Shown here: positions 33,327-45,286 of the stretch, piece after piece
Position numbering within the stretch: position 1 is the first letter of the stretch
Layout of the letters: each line of letters starts with the position of its first letter
Source of the DNA: Corylus avellana
Lineage: Eukaryota; Streptophyta; Magnoliopsida; Fagales; Betulaceae
Length of the DNA: 64,000 bases
Reading direction: 5' to 3'
Assembly (NCBI RefSeq): GCF_901000735.1
Contig: NC_081550.1
Coordinates: forward strand, 11,744,571 to 11,808,570
Notes under the pieces: generated by a model
Seen by the model: only the letters and a program-made list of their open reading frames with translations
Told to the model about the DNA's origin: nothing
Databases searched by the model: none
Made by a program: the position numbers and the translations under genes

Positions 33327-33412
33327 GTAGTAGTTCAAGCGGCTGGAAGCACGCTTAATGAAACAGAAGTCACTAGTTCGAATCTTCCTCTTGTGCGGAC
33401 ATGTCAAAAAAA
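33327..33412 (+). mobile_element. SINE-like tRNA-derived repeat
   Basis: Box-A-like TAGTTCAAGCGGCTGG and, 34 bases on, box-B-like AGTTCGAATCT, followed by GCGGACATGT and an A-rich tail. It cannot fold into a full tRNA. The same GGACATGT plus A-tail ending is seen at 45857-45930 and, reversed, at 37050-37158. Confidence 0.55.
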
Positions 33413-35293
33413 TAATTTTATTTTTCTCCTTTTAAAAAAGAAAATGAGGTTGAATGAGTTTAGTTAATATTGAATTTTTGAAGAAGAAAAGTTTAATAAA
33501 GAAAGAAAATCTAGTGCTTACTTTATAGACCTAAGACCCATAATCAAATGTCATAGAAGTGAGGGTTTGTATGACAAAAAGAGCCACATTATCTAGGCCA
33601 TTTATTGTAGGTGTCCATCATGACCCTAAACAATTGTGAACGTGTGAATCATGATGATGATGAGGGTGTTATGCATGTAGGTGATGCACATTATAATGCC
33701 ACATACATCATCACACAACTTTCTCGGTTTCCTTTAGTTTTGTCTGCCTTTGTGATAGAAACATGAACCTTCCGGCTCCCACAAAGGGTGGCGCAAACGG
33801 ACTTACCAACACTTTCCCATAATCACATTAATTTTGGCAATTAGCAAATCGCATAAATTTTGTGTCTGGTGATCAATAGGAAAGAGACACGTGTCTAGGA
33901 GAAAAAAAAATGCAGAGAAAACAAGAACATTCAAGACACTCAACGACGTCATAAGTGGTCAACCTCATTGAATAATGACATATTTAATAAATTAATTTGG
34001 GATTAAGTGGGTCTGCTTTTTGCATATTCAGTCAATTTGAGATTCCAAATCCATGTGACCAAAGGAGTTTCTTTTGAACGTTTTTCCTTTAGACGTGATG
34101 ATCATTGCATGAGCTCAACCCCATGTGAGCAGAAGTGGGGCATGCCAAAAAGAGGATTAAAGGAAATAAAGGGCATTTCTTCATGGAAAAGTCCTTTTCC
34201 GTGGGCATCTACAAATATTTTACACTCTAGAGTTTACAATATGACACTCTTTTCTATACCTTATCCATCCCTTTTTCTTCCTTAATTTCCCAGAAAGCTA
34301 AAATAGTTAAGTTTTCCATTATATTGGTCTAGGGGTGATAATTAGTGTTCGCATATCAGGTTTACGTCGTATTAAGATATAGATATAAAACTACATAGGT
34401 CAATCTTAACATGATTTATCTAACTAAATGGGTCAAATCCCTCGACCATAACACTTTAATTTTGTATTGAGTTTGTGTTGAATTATTGGGTTATGTCAAA
34501 AATTACCAATCATTATGTCAAGTATCTAGTTCGAATCGTGTCATGAGTGTAAGACACTATAGGTCAACTTTAACCGGCCTGATTAATTAAACAGGTCAAA
34601 TTCTTCAGCCCTAACATTTTAATTTCGTATTAGAATCTAATTACTTATTGAATATTGTCGGATAATCAATTTTGGACCTACCCGTAAATTCATGCACACA
34701 TTGCTCGTAATGATTGCTAGAGTGAAAGGCATAAAGCTAGTTAAATTGTTGGAGATGATGGTTCACATGTAAAAGCAAAATACATGACCTACATGATTCT
34801 TGCCATGGATGCAATAATCTGGATCATGGGTTTTTCTGATTGCACTAGGGATGTTGTCGGGTTTGATATGTCAAAATATGTGGTACGATGTTCATGTTCT
34901 GTTGGTTCATGACTCTCTCCCCCGCAACCAAAAGAACAAGAAGAAAAAACGAGTCATATATACATTATTGAAGTAGATAATTTATATGTGCCCATGCATG
35001 CATATAAATTCATTGAAGGTCATGATTCATATGATAAAAGCTAGATCAGAGGTGGGATTGTGATGTAGGACAATCGATTCACTTTTCATGAATTTTGTTA
35101 TGTTTTATTAGCTTTTCTAAAGTGTATTTTTTTCTTTTCATAATTAATAAATTTGTTATGAATCCTTGTCCATTAGTCTTTATTTTTAATAATTATATAT
35201 AAATCCTAATCCTCAATGATTAGGAGTCCTTATGTAATTGGACTAAGAGTACTTAAAAGTATTTTTAGGATTTGAATTTGTATTTTGTACAAA
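33413..35293. other. Intergenic, with a worn hAT-type MITE at about 34330-34665
   Basis: 34330-34665 begins TAGGGGTGATAATT and contains two repeats of the phrase ATGGGTCAAATCCCTCGACC / ACAGGTCAAATTCTTCAGCC with ACACTTTAATTTTGTATTG-like blocks. This layout is known from plant hAT MITEs that start 'AGGGGTGGCAATT'. 35050-35280 might be an old LTR piece. No gene is supported. Confidence 0.45.
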
Positions 35294-35771
35294 CAGTGGC
35301 GAAGGCACAGCAGCCTTCGTGGCACCCCCAAAGATTTTAATTTTTATTTTTCAATGAGACTAGCGACACCCCAAAAATAAAAATAAAAAATCTTCTCTCT
35401 CTCTTTTTTCCTTGTGATTGCCCATAGTCTCTCTTTCTTTCTCTCTCATATTCTCCCTTTCCCTTTCAATTTCTTCTCCTCTTCCCTATCAACACAATTC
35501 TTAATTTAAGTGGTCTTGTAATTTCGATATTTTGATTATTAAATATTGAGAATATTGGTTGTTAGAATTTAAACATTTAATTAGAGAATTTGACACAATT
35601 CTAATAACCAAAAAAAAAAAAAAAAACCACAGAAATTTTTTTGCTTTGGCCCCCTCCCACAAAACTTTCTGGTTCCATCCTGACCTACCTTGTAGAGGTT
35701 CCAATATCAAAAAAAAAAAAAAAAAAAAAATCAGCAGCACCTATAATATGAAATATTTTGCTCTGCCACTG
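35294..35771. mobile_element. Non-autonomous hAT element with intact 8-bp target duplication
   Basis: Ends are CAGTGGCGAAGGCACAG and CTCTGCCACTG, inverted repeats of the common plant hAT type. The flanks TGTACAAA (35286-35293) and TGTACAAA (35772-35779) are identical 8-mers, as hAT transposition gives. The inside is poly(T)/poly(A)-rich and has no transposase. Confidence 0.88.
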
Positions 35772-35803
35772 TGTACAAAGGCATGTTATGGACTTATTTT
35801 CAT

Positions 35804-36262
35804 GGAAAAACTCCACTTATCACCTTTGATCTTTCATCACTTTTACAATTATACCCTTAAACTTTAAAAAGTGTCAGTTTACTGTATTCATCTTTCAATC
35901 TTTTTTTCGATTCCAACAATCCGTTAGGATTTTTCGTTAAATAATAAAGGAGGAGGTCAAAATTTCTAAAATACCCCTCATTTTTGAAAGGGAAAAAATA
36001 AAAATTGCAAGAATTTAGGTGTTGATTAGGATTTAATGGAATTTACAAAAATACCTACGCTTGAATCTTTAAACAAAAAAGTTTTTTTATTTTTTTTTTT
36101 TTTTTTTGTTTAAGTTGGTATTTTGAAAATTTTGATATGATTTAATGGAAAATCCTAATGAAATGGTGAAATTGGAAAAAGATTGAAAAATAAATACACT
36201 AAATTGATGCTTTTTAAAATTGAAGGGTATGATTGCAAAAGTTTTGATAAGTAAAGTTTTCC
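35804..36262. mobile_element. MITE with long imperfect terminal inverted repeats
   Basis: The left end GGAAAAACTCCACTTATCA mirrors the right end TGATAAGTAAAGTTTTCC, and the arms continue (AATTATACCCTTAAACTTTAA against TTAAAATTGAAGGGTATGA). The centre has A and T runs. It is of the same style as 40055-40485. No clear target duplication was found. Confidence 0.7.
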
Positions 36263-37049
36263 ATTTCTAGAATCCTTTAGAGTGATTGTGCATAACTCTG
36301 TTTATCCCCACCTTCCACTAAAATTAGATATCATCAAAATCAACTCTCCAATGGGAATAACGTTGGAGATCCCATTCACAATAAGACTATTTACAATCAT
36401 CATAAAAATAAAAACTTCTCAATTGATCAGAGGAATATTGAACAAGTCAGGTTTCTTCTCAAGTACCACAAACGATTGAGAAAATGGATCCTTCATTATT
36501 TTTGGAGTTTTTGCACTATCAACCCAAAGCTATGTGATTTATCTGGTGATAATGATCATTAACTGGCCATGGAAATTGTGGAATATTTTAATTAATTTAC
36601 CAACGGAAATTGGGCAAATTTGTGAAGAGTATTTGATAGAATTGTTAGTTATATATATGTACCCTATTTCTATTGAAAATTTTTATAGGATTGGGGAGGC
36701 CTTGGAAGAAAATTGTAAGACAAGATAATATATATTTATTCAAACATAAAGTAAACATGATTTTGCGAGAAGAAGAGTAACTTACGAATCTAAAAATGTA
36801 ACACCTCCGTCTTATATTAGGAAGATGAAAAGTAGGCCACAAAGAATGTGCGGTTTATAAAAATAGTCGTAAATGTTAAATTTCACATTGTCTGATTAGT
36901 AGGTAAAACTGGGCTTTATAAAAAAATTTAAAGAAGTTTCAAATTCATTAGTCGTTTTATAAATTTGGAAAAGAGACGAGAAGATTTGGAGAGTAGAGAA
37001 ATTATACGAAATTTGATTTAACTCCAATCGGAGATTTCGAGATGACCTA
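36263..37049. other. Unassigned AT-rich DNA
   Basis: No gene recognised; small frames at 36282-36479 and 36534-36728 show no family motif. Confidence 0.5.
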
Positions 37050-37158
37050 TTTTTTATTTTTTCATGTCCGTATAAATAAAGAGAGAGGTAGAAGAAAATT
37101 CAAACTAATGACCTTTGCTTAATGATATATGATCTTTTACCGATTAAGCTACTCCTTA
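37050..37158 (-). mobile_element. SINE-like tRNA-derived repeat, minus strand
   Basis: The minus strand reads GTAGCTTAATCGGTAAAAG (box A), GGTCATTAGTTTGAATT (box B), then CTCTCTTTATTTATACGGACATG and an A-rich tail. It has the same order and tail as the copy at 33327-33412. Confidence 0.6.
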
Positions 37159-38621
37159 AAAAACTTTCAAATATAAAAAATAATCTCCGGTAGTGCCTTT
37201 ATTGTTTGGATGGAGGTGGGGTAACTCAGTTAGATGGATGACATTCACTGTAATAAACTCTTACGAGGTTGCGTGGTTGTATCTTCATTTTGGTACGAAG
37301 GCATTAATTAACATTCAATTACATGATTTTTATCATTTTTCTAAAAAATTTATTATTATATTTTTTTACTATGCCACGTCTGCTTTGGGATAGAAAATAA
37401 TAAGGTGATCACCTATAATATTAGAAAGAGAATTAAAATTCTTTCAAAAGTAATATGATTTTTAAAATCACTAATAACTTAAATTTAATAATAATTATCT
37501 TAAATTTAATAATTCATTAAATTAAATGTATAAGAAGAGTTTTTCTATATATATTTATATATATATATCAAAAGAAAATATGAAAGAAATAAGGTGAATT
37601 TGTGGATTTGCTATATGTACGTTATGAGTAGATGGGAGGTTTCTTTGTAGTCACATCGGTTGGTCAATTCTATGATCTACGCAGATTCATAGCGTTAATG
37701 ATATAGAGATATTATTGAAGATAAGTAATGATAATGTCGATAGAGATCAACTTGCATTTAAGAAAGATGTTGGTGGTTTTATCTTTTTAGAAAGCAAAGC
37801 CATCAAAGGAGAAGCAGCCAATTTCCAACTCTTCCATCTTGTCGCTTTTTTCCTTTCCATCATTAGCAGCAAATGCAATAAAGTCTTGCGGGGTGATTTT
37901 TGGTTCCACTGGAATCGATTGAAACAACCCTACACCACCCAACTTTTTCAACCAAATTATATTATTATTATTATTATTATTATTTGATAATAATGCAGTT
38001 AATATAGTTCAATCTTCAGATGCATGTCGACATTGTCGTACGTTGTGGTAGGTAAGTTACAGGCAACGTACTAGTATGCCAGCAGTCTATATTAAATACA
38101 AATGGTCGTAAATTAAATTAGAGCTTATATTATTATTTTTGGGGGAAGTTCGACCTATGAAACTGCCTAAATGCACCTGTAGGGAACCAAGGATTACGTA
38201 CGACTATTTCTGACAACAATAAATCCAGACATTTTTGGTAGGTGTAGGCATAAGGTTGTCTGTAAAAATTTGCCAAAAATTTTGTTTGGTAAGTGCATAC
38301 CTTTAAGTGTATTTTCTGTTGTCACTTATGTTTAGTAACTAAAAAATAAAAAAATAAAATTGCTTTTAGAAAAAAAAAAACAAAATGACAAAATACCAAG
38401 TAATGCTTACTTGCATAAAATATACCAATAATGAAAAAACATATATTTATCATGTATATTTCATAATTATTATTCTTATTAAAATGCAAACATCTAGATA
38501 GGTGTGAATATCGTAATTTTTCCTTTCAAATAGCTTTCAAAAAAATACATGTATTATTTGTAGTACCTTCCTATCCGGTCCAAATAAAGATGAAACACAT
38601 GAATATCACAAGCATTTGTAA
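37159..38621. other. Unassigned AT-rich DNA with microsatellites
   Basis: Contains (ATT)n near 37960-37983 and (TA)n near 37548-37568. The frame at 37715-37987 has no recognised motif and ends in the microsatellite. Confidence 0.5.
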
Positions 38622-38694
38622 TATTTTGAGTAGAAAACTCTTTTCAACCAATATATGGTATTTGTTTTGATAGATAAATTGTAACTAGTACGTA

Positions 38695-38905
38695 AGTTTC
38701 ATCAATGAATCCAATACAATCTGAAGTATAGACAATACATCTTATCTTCACAAATTTTGCTTAGAACATCCTTAGATTCCCCATCAACATGTTCAATAAT
38801 GTCAACCACTATTCTAGAAACGACCATTAACACATGAGTAAAATGTCTACTAATTATTTCTTTTGAATGTTGAAACATTTCTTGTACTTTTATTCTCAAA
38901 CTCAT
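38695..38905 (-). pseudogene. PIF/Harbinger transposase fragment (left copy)
   Basis: The minus-strand reading MSLRIKVQEMFQHSKEIISR, then HFTHVLMVVSRIVVDIIEHV and SKICEDKMYCLYF, matches the helix-turn-helix to catalytic-domain junction of Harbinger-type (HARBI1-like) transposases, where FQHSGETISRYF is conserved. A one-base shift gives DCIGFIDETY just after, the expected CIGAIDGTH motif with the first catalytic Asp. Only this short piece remains; the rest of the DDE domain is absent. The host gene HARBI1 is unlikely because the frame is broken. Confidence 0.65.
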
Positions 38906-39336
38906 GACTTAAAATAAAAAATAAAAAGTGAAAAACCCACAAACTCTTCAACAATGATGATCCTCGTGTCCCTTAAATTATATATTTTCTTCAACTCTTT
39001 ACACGCAAGTTAATGAATACATGTTTTTCCAACCTGAATCATCCCTTGACAAAGTTGTCACTAAACATGTTCACTGAGTTTGGTTCATGTACTGACACAG
39101 TTTACTTGTCGGGCTAGTTTCCATCACAGACATAATTACAACAGCTTTCTCAAATATAATGAATTCGTGTGTTTTATAATTGTGCTTGATCTCTCAATGC
39201 TCTAACGCCCACATTGGATCCGATTTAGGCCACCTGTGGCATATTTTAGTGTTTATTATAAACATAAAAAGTGTACTCCATAATAAAAAAAAATTGCCAT
39301 ATTAACGCGAATAATATTACAATAAGTGTCCTCCAT

Positions 39337-39340
<4 letters not shown>

Positions 39341-39376
<36 letters not shown>
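39341..39376. repeat. (TA)18 microsatellite
   Basis: 36 bp of pure TA. The right copy at 42555-42590 has the same length. Confidence 0.95.
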
Positions 39377-39380
<4 letters not shown>

Positions 39381-40054
39381 CTTGGTGGTTTGGCCATACC
39401 ATCTGACCCATTTAGGTGTTATCCGACCACCCTCTTATTTTATTTATTTTAAAAATATTTGATATATGCTAACGTAGAATATTAACGAATTCCTTCAAAT
39501 TTTCAAATGAAAAACTTCATGGGAATGTACTTAATTTTATTTTTTAAGCACGAAAGTAGTTAAATTGATTGAGAAAATTATGAAATTGTTTCACTGATTT
39601 CTCCATTCAATATTTGGTCACCACATCAATTCTTTGAATATTCGCTCTCACTATATTTTTACAAAATAACCGATACAAAAATATCTTCATTCTTCTCCAA
39701 CATTCTCTTGTAAAAATAGCCTCAAACTTCGTTTTTAGTCACAGTTTTATGTCTAAAACGTGAAAATAAACCATTTTGAAAAACATATAAATAAAAGAAG
39801 GCATAAATAATTAGAAAAAAGTAGACAATAATTTACATGAAAGAATAGTGATACTTTTGTTTTAATCTATTTGCGAAAGCAATGTTTTGACTATCATTCA
39901 GGTAATCATGAATGCTCTTTCTATTTTTCAACTTTTTTCTTCCGTCAGGTTTCTTGAAGGTTGTCACATACTAGGAGTGGCAAAGTCATGAATCTAGCTA
40001 GTTCATGAGGGACAAAATTAAAAGATGGAGTGAAACAAAAGTTAATAAAAAACT

Positions 40055-40485
40055 ATGAGAAAATTTTCAAAACATTCTTAAACTTATACTCGTTTTGGCA
40101 CTATCTCTCAAAGTTTAAAAACTCCCAATTAAGAATATCGAACTTTTAATTTCTTTTAATTACCCTCTTTTGTTAGGATTTTCCGTTAAATTTGATCAAA
40201 ATTCTCAAAATACTCATTTTTTTAAAATAAATAAATAAATAAAAATGGAAAGATGTTGCAAAAATATTGCAAAGATTTTTTTTTTAATAAAAAAATATAA
40301 ATGCCTAAATCGTTACAAAATTTTATTTTATTTTTGTAATAAAAAATAGGGGCATTTTGAAAATTTTGACTAGTTTTAACGGAAAATTCTAATGGAATGA
40401 GGTAATTGAAAGTTCAATACCTTTAATTGAGAGTTTTTGAACTTCGAGGAGTGCTTTCCAAGAGAGTTTTGTGAAGTTTCTCCCA
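40055..40485. mobile_element. MITE with long inverted arms (left copy)
   Basis: The left arm (GAGAAAATTTTCAAAAC ... CTCTCAAAGTTTAAAAACTC) mirrors the right arm (GAGAGTTTTTGAACTTCGAG ... GTTTTGTGAAGTTTCTCCC). The inner part has A and T runs and TAGGATTTTCCGTTAAA against TTTTAACGGAAAATTCTAA. The right copy is at about 43269-43699. Confidence 0.7.
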
Positions 40486-40545
40486 AAAAATATTAAAGAA
40501 TACTAACGAAATAAATAAACAATTTCAAAAAATGTAACTATTATT

Positions 40546-40787
40546 GGACAGAGTTTTCTTCCAAATTGGATTGGAGAAACTTCCTCTAACTCAGTCTATA
40601 AAATTGACATGTGTCATTTGAATATGTGAGATGCACATGTTTTTTTAATAGTAAGGATAAAATTAGAATAAATAATATTAAAAACCCATGTGCATCTCAC
40701 ATGTTATTAAAAAAAGAGATACATGTCAATTTTATAGACTAGGCTCAAGAAAGTTCCTCCAACTCAGTTTGGGGGAAAATTCTGTCC
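40546..40787. mobile_element. MITE with GGACAGA ends (left copy)
   Basis: Terminal inverted repeats GGACAGAGTTTTCTTCC and GGGGGAAAATTCTGTCC extend inward through CAACTCAG and TCTATAAAATTGACATGT. ATTATT flanks both sides (40540-40545, 40788-40793). 242 bp, no coding capacity. Confidence 0.82.
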
Positions 40788-41735
40788 ATTATTATTTAAA
40801 ACATATATAAATGTAATTTATAATTTATTTTTCATGCCTCCGGTCAATTTATCCTTAACGAGTTTTCACATTAAAAAATTGTTGCATGAAATTAATTATC
40901 GCTTTTTAAACAAAAAAATGCTAAAACTTTCAAAAATAGAGATATAAATAGGAAATTGTATTCCTAGTCAATAAAAAAAAAAGTTGGGTTGTTTGTAGGC
41001 ACTTCCATCACACACCCCCAACCTATAAAAGAAATAGTTTAAAAAAAAAAAAAAAAAAGGACGGGAGATTAAGTTATTGATAATGTAGGACCAAAAGCTT
41101 ACAATTTTTGTGGTTGATCACCAACAAAAATAATTGTGGATCAGCAAGAAGCTCTTGATCAGTCATTATATTCCCTCTCCAGATGGCATTTTTTGTTTGC
41201 TTCACACTCTCTTCGTCTCTCTCCATAAAGGTATAAGCTAAAATAGACGACTTTGAGTCATTTTTGATGATATAAATAAAAAAATATATATATATAGAAA
41301 ATAGAAAGCTCTCAAAAAAATTTCAATATAAATTGGGAAACATCTTTATTGTCAATTTATTTAAGCAACAGCATTGTTGTGTACAATCAATTCATCATTT
41401 AGTATTACTTACAAAAAAAAAAAAAAAAATCATTATTTGATAATTGAGAAACATAATTAGTAAATCAAACAGAATAAACTTACTTTTAAGTAGTGACAAG
41501 TGATAAGCAAATATTGAGAGAAAAAAAAAAAAAAAAAAAAAACCCCAAATTCTTAGCTACGACATTAATTGATAGAATTAGTTTTTTAACCCCCCCATCA
41601 CTATGCCTTGGAAACTATGATCAAGGCCGAGAGCTATTTTTCCTATTTTTTATTTTTATTTTATTTTTTAGCCAAAGAAAGAAAAACAGTTTTCATCTTC
41701 CCTACATGTGCTCCATTTTCTATGGTATTTATTAG
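40788..41735. other. AT-rich remainder of the left copy
   Basis: Several A and T runs; no gene recognised. Counterpart of 43987-45476, where a LINE piece has inserted. Confidence 0.5.
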
Positions 41736-41835
41736 NNNNNNNNNNNNNNNNNNNNNNNNNNNNNNNNNNNNNNNNNNNNNNNNNNNNNNNNNNNNNNNNN
41801 NNNNNNNNNNNNNNNNNNNNNNNNNNNNNNNNNNN
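41736..41835. other. Assembly gap, 100 N
   Basis: 100 N placed exactly between the two copies of the repeated segment. Confidence 0.99.
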
Positions 41836-41908
41836 TATTTTGAGTAGAAAACTCTTTTCAACCAATATATGGTATTTGTTTTGATAGATAAATTGTAACT
41901 AGTACGTA

Positions 41909-42119
41909 AGTTTCATCAATGAATCCAATACAATCTGAAGTATAGACAATACATCTTATCTTCACAAATTTTGCTTAGAACATCCTTAGATTCCCCATCA
42001 ACATGTTCAATAATGTCAACCACTATTCTAGAAACGACCATTAACACATGAGTAAAATGTCTACTAATTATTTCTTTTGAATGTTGAAACATTTCTTGTA
42101 CTTTTATTCTCAAACTCAT
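41909..42119 (-). pseudogene. PIF/Harbinger transposase fragment (right copy)
   Basis: The translation over the open stretch is identical to that of the left copy at 38695-38905, with the same one-base shift before DCIGFIDETY. It should be read as the same locus seen twice. Confidence 0.65.
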
Positions 42120-42550
42120 GACTTAAAATAAAAAATAAAAAGTGAAAAACCCACAAACTCTTCAACAATGATGATCCTCGTGTCCCTTAAATTATATATT
42201 TTCTTCAACTCTTTACACGCAAGTTAATGAATACATGTTTTTCCAACCTGAATCATCCCTTGACAAAGTTGTCACTAAACATGTTCACTGAGTTTGGTTC
42301 ATGTACTGACACAGTTTACTTGTCGGGCTAGTTTCCATCACAGACATAATTACAACAGCTTTCTCAAATATAATGAATTCGTGTGTTTTATAATTGTGCT
42401 TGATCTCTCAATGCTCTAACGCCCACATTGGATCCGATTTAGGCCACCTGTGGCATATTTTAGTGTTTATTATAAACATAAAAAGTGTACTCCATAATAA
42501 AAAAAAATTGCCATATTAACGCGAATAATATTACAATAAGTGTCCTCCAT

Positions 42551-42554
<4 letters not shown>

Positions 42555-42590
<36 letters not shown>
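42555..42590. repeat. (TA)18 microsatellite (right copy)
   Basis: 36 bp of pure TA, the same length as the left copy. Confidence 0.95.
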
Positions 42591-42594
<4 letters not shown>

Positions 42595-43268
42595 CTTGGT
42601 GGTTTGGCCATACCATCTGACCCATTTAGGTGTTATCCGACCACCCTCTTATTTTATTTATTTTAAAAATATTTGATATATGCTAACGTAGAATATTAAC
42701 GAATTCCTTCAAATTTTCAAATGAAAAACTTCATGGGAATGTACTTAATTTTATTTTTTAAGCACGAAAGTAGTTAAATTGATTGAGAAAATTATGAAAT
42801 TGTTTCACTGATTTCTCCATTCAATATTTGGTCACCACATCAATTCTTTGAATATTCGCTCTCACTATATTTTTACAAAATAACCGATACAAAAATATCT
42901 TCATTCTTCTCCAACATTCTCTTGTAAAAATAGCCTCAAACTTCGTTTTTAGTCACAGTTTTATGTCTAAAACGTGAAAATAAACCATTTTGAAAAACAT
43001 ATAAATAAAAGAAGGCATAAATAATTAGAAAAAAGTAGACAATAATTTACATGAAAGAATAGTGATACTTTTGTTTTAATCTATTTGCGAAAGCAATGTT
43101 TTGACTATCATTCAGGTAATCATGAATGCTCTTTCTATTTTTCAACTTTTTTCTTCCGTCAGGTTTCTTGAAGGTTGTCACATACTAGGAGTGGCAAAGT
43201 CATGAATCTAGCTAGTTCATGAGGGACAAAATTAAAAGATGGAGTGAAACAAAAGTTAATAAAAAACT

Positions 43269-43699
43269 ATGAGAAAATTTTCAAAACATTCTTAAACTTA
43301 TACTCGTTTTGGCACTATCTCTCAAAGTTTAAAAACTCCCAATTAAGAATATCGAACTTTTAATTTCTTTTAATTACCCTCTTTTGTTAGGATTTTCCGT
43401 TAAATTTGATCAAAATTCTCAAAATACTCATTTTTTTAAAATAAATAAATAAATAAAAATGGAAAGATGTTGCAAAAATATTGCAAAGATTTTTTTTTTA
43501 ATAAAAAAATATAAATGCCTAAATCGTTACAAAATTTTATTTTATTTTTGTAATAAAAAATAGGGGCATTTTGAAAATTTTGACTAGTTTTAACGGAAAA
43601 TTCTAATGGAATAAGGTAATTAAAAGTTTGATACCTTTAATTGAGAGTTTATGAACTTCGAGGAGTGCTTTCCAAGAGAGTTTTGTGAAGTTTCTCCCA
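43269..43699. mobile_element. MITE with long inverted arms (right copy)
   Basis: Counterpart of 40055-40485, with a few substitutions in the right arm. Confidence 0.7.
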
Positions 43700-43760
43700 A
43701 AAAATATTAAAGAATACTAACGAAATAAATAAACAATTTCAAAAAAATGTAATTATTATT

Positions 43761-43986
43761 GGACAGAGTTTTCCTCCAAATTGGATTGGAGAAACTTCCT
43801 CCAACTCAGTCTATAAAATTGACATGTGTCATTTGAATATGTGAGATGCATATGTTTTTTTAATAGCAAGGACAAAATTGAAATAAATAATATTAAAAAC
43901 CCATGTGCATCTCACATGTTATTAAAAAAAGAGATACATGTCAATTTTCTTGTTCCTCCAACTCAGTTTGGAGGAAAATTCTGTCC
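43761..43986. mobile_element. MITE with GGACAGA ends (right copy)
   Basis: Counterpart of 40546-40787, 16 bp shorter because the stretch around TATAGACTAGGC has been replaced by CTTG. The ends and ATTATT flank are kept. Confidence 0.82.
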
Positions 43987-44705
43987 ATTATTATTTAAAA
44001 CATATATAAATGTAATTTATAATTTATTTTTCATGCCTTCGGTCAATTTATCCTTAACGAGTTTTCACATTAAAAAATTGTTGCATGAAATTAATTATCG
44101 CTTTTTAAACAAAAAAATGCTAAAACTTTCAAAAATAGAGATATAAATAGGAAATTGTATTCCTAGTCGATAAAAAAAAAAAAGTTGGGTTGTTTGTAGG
44201 CACTTCCATCACACACCCCCAACCTATAAAAGAAATAGTTAAAAAAAAAAAAAAAGAAAAAAAAGAAAAAAAAAAGACGGGAGATTAAGTTATTGATAAT
44301 GTAGGACCAAAAGCTTACAATTTTTGTGGTTGATCACCAACAAAAATAATTCTGGATCAGCAAGAAGCTCTTGATCAGTCATTACATTCCCTCTCCAGAT
44401 GGCATTTTTTGTTTGCTTCACACTCTCTTTGTCTTTCTCCATAAAGGTTTAAGCTAAAATAGACGACTTTGGGTTATTTTTGATGATATAAATAAAAAAA
44501 ATATATAGAAAATAGAAAGCTCTCAAAACAATTTCAATATAAATTGGGAAACATCTTTATTGTCAATTTATTTAAGCAACAGCATTGTTGTGTACAATCA
44601 ATTCATCATTTAGTAATACTTACAAAAAAAAAAAAAAAAAAAAAAACAATCATTATTTGATAATGAAAACATAATTAGTAAATGAAACAGAATAAACTTA
44701 CTTTT

Positions 44706-45210
44706 TTTTTTTTTTTTTTTTGAAAGAATAGTGGAATTCTCATTATTAAATCATCCCTCTGAGCAAACTGCTCTAGCTAAATAAAGTCATGAATACAATC
44801 CGGATAAGCATCTATCCAAGTCTTCTCTAGAACATTCTTAATAGCCAACTTAGCAAGTGCATGGGCAGCTTTATTGCTGTCCCGTTTAACAAAATCTATC
44901 CGCCATTGAGAGAAAACCTGCACAGCAGATTTAACATCTTCCACCAAAGGTCCAATTCGACGAAAATTCGTGCTCGTATCCCGTATAGCATCAATCACAC
45001 CCTTAGCGTCACCTTCCAGCTGAACTTTGGAAAAACCCAGCTCACTACAGAGTTGAATTGCCACTAACGCCGCTCGAACTACTGCTGCCGCCGGTGAGAG
45101 GAAACCCATTTGAGTCATGCAGCGTGCGGCACGTACATACCCATTATGATCTCTCACCAGCACCCCAAAGCCCATCCCACCCAACGAAGAATCCAGCGCC
45201 GCATCCCAAT
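44706..45210 (-). mobile_element. 5'-truncated LINE insertion present only in the right copy
   Basis: The target TTACTTTT is duplicated (44698-44705 and 45211-45218). The left copy shows the empty site at 41488-41495. On the minus strand the insert starts inside an RNase H domain, has a 3'UTR of about 55 nt and ends in a poly(A) tail (T run at 44702-44721). This is the structure of a 5'-truncated, target-primed L1-type insertion. Confidence 0.9.
44777..45210 (-). pseudogene. LINE RNase H domain (RVT_3), truncated
   Basis: Uninterrupted reading from NWDAALDSSLGGMGFGVLV (first Asp) through FSKVQLEGDAKGVIDAIR (Asp) and FVKRDSNKAAHALAKLA to the stop at 44777. The usual Glu in the A-x-A-E-x-x-A helix is changed: SPAAAVVRAAL. 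No start codon belongs to it; it is the 3' end of a longer LINE ORF2. The high integrity of the frame points to a recent insertion. Confidence 0.88.
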
Positions 45211-45252
45211 TTACTTTTAAGTAGTGACAAGTGATAAGCAAATATTGAGAGA

Positions 45253-45286
<34 letters not shown>

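Larger units (their letters stand above)
38622..41735. repeat. Duplicated segment, left copy
   Basis: 3.1 kb that recurs at 41836-45476 in the same order and orientation with few substitutions. It ends exactly at the N gap. It includes a PIF/Harbinger fragment, a (TA)18 tract (39341-39376) and two MITEs. The last base before the gap is the first base of the MITE that follows the right copy. Confidence 0.95.

Noticed and set aside
33329..33400. tRNA gene
   Set aside because: Box A and box B are recognisable, but the arms do not pair into a cloverleaf and an A-rich tail follows; SINE-like instead.
38702..38905. Two identical 67-codon genes (38702 and 41916)
   Set aside because: Same locus seen twice around a gap, and a broken Harbinger transposase piece, not a gene family.
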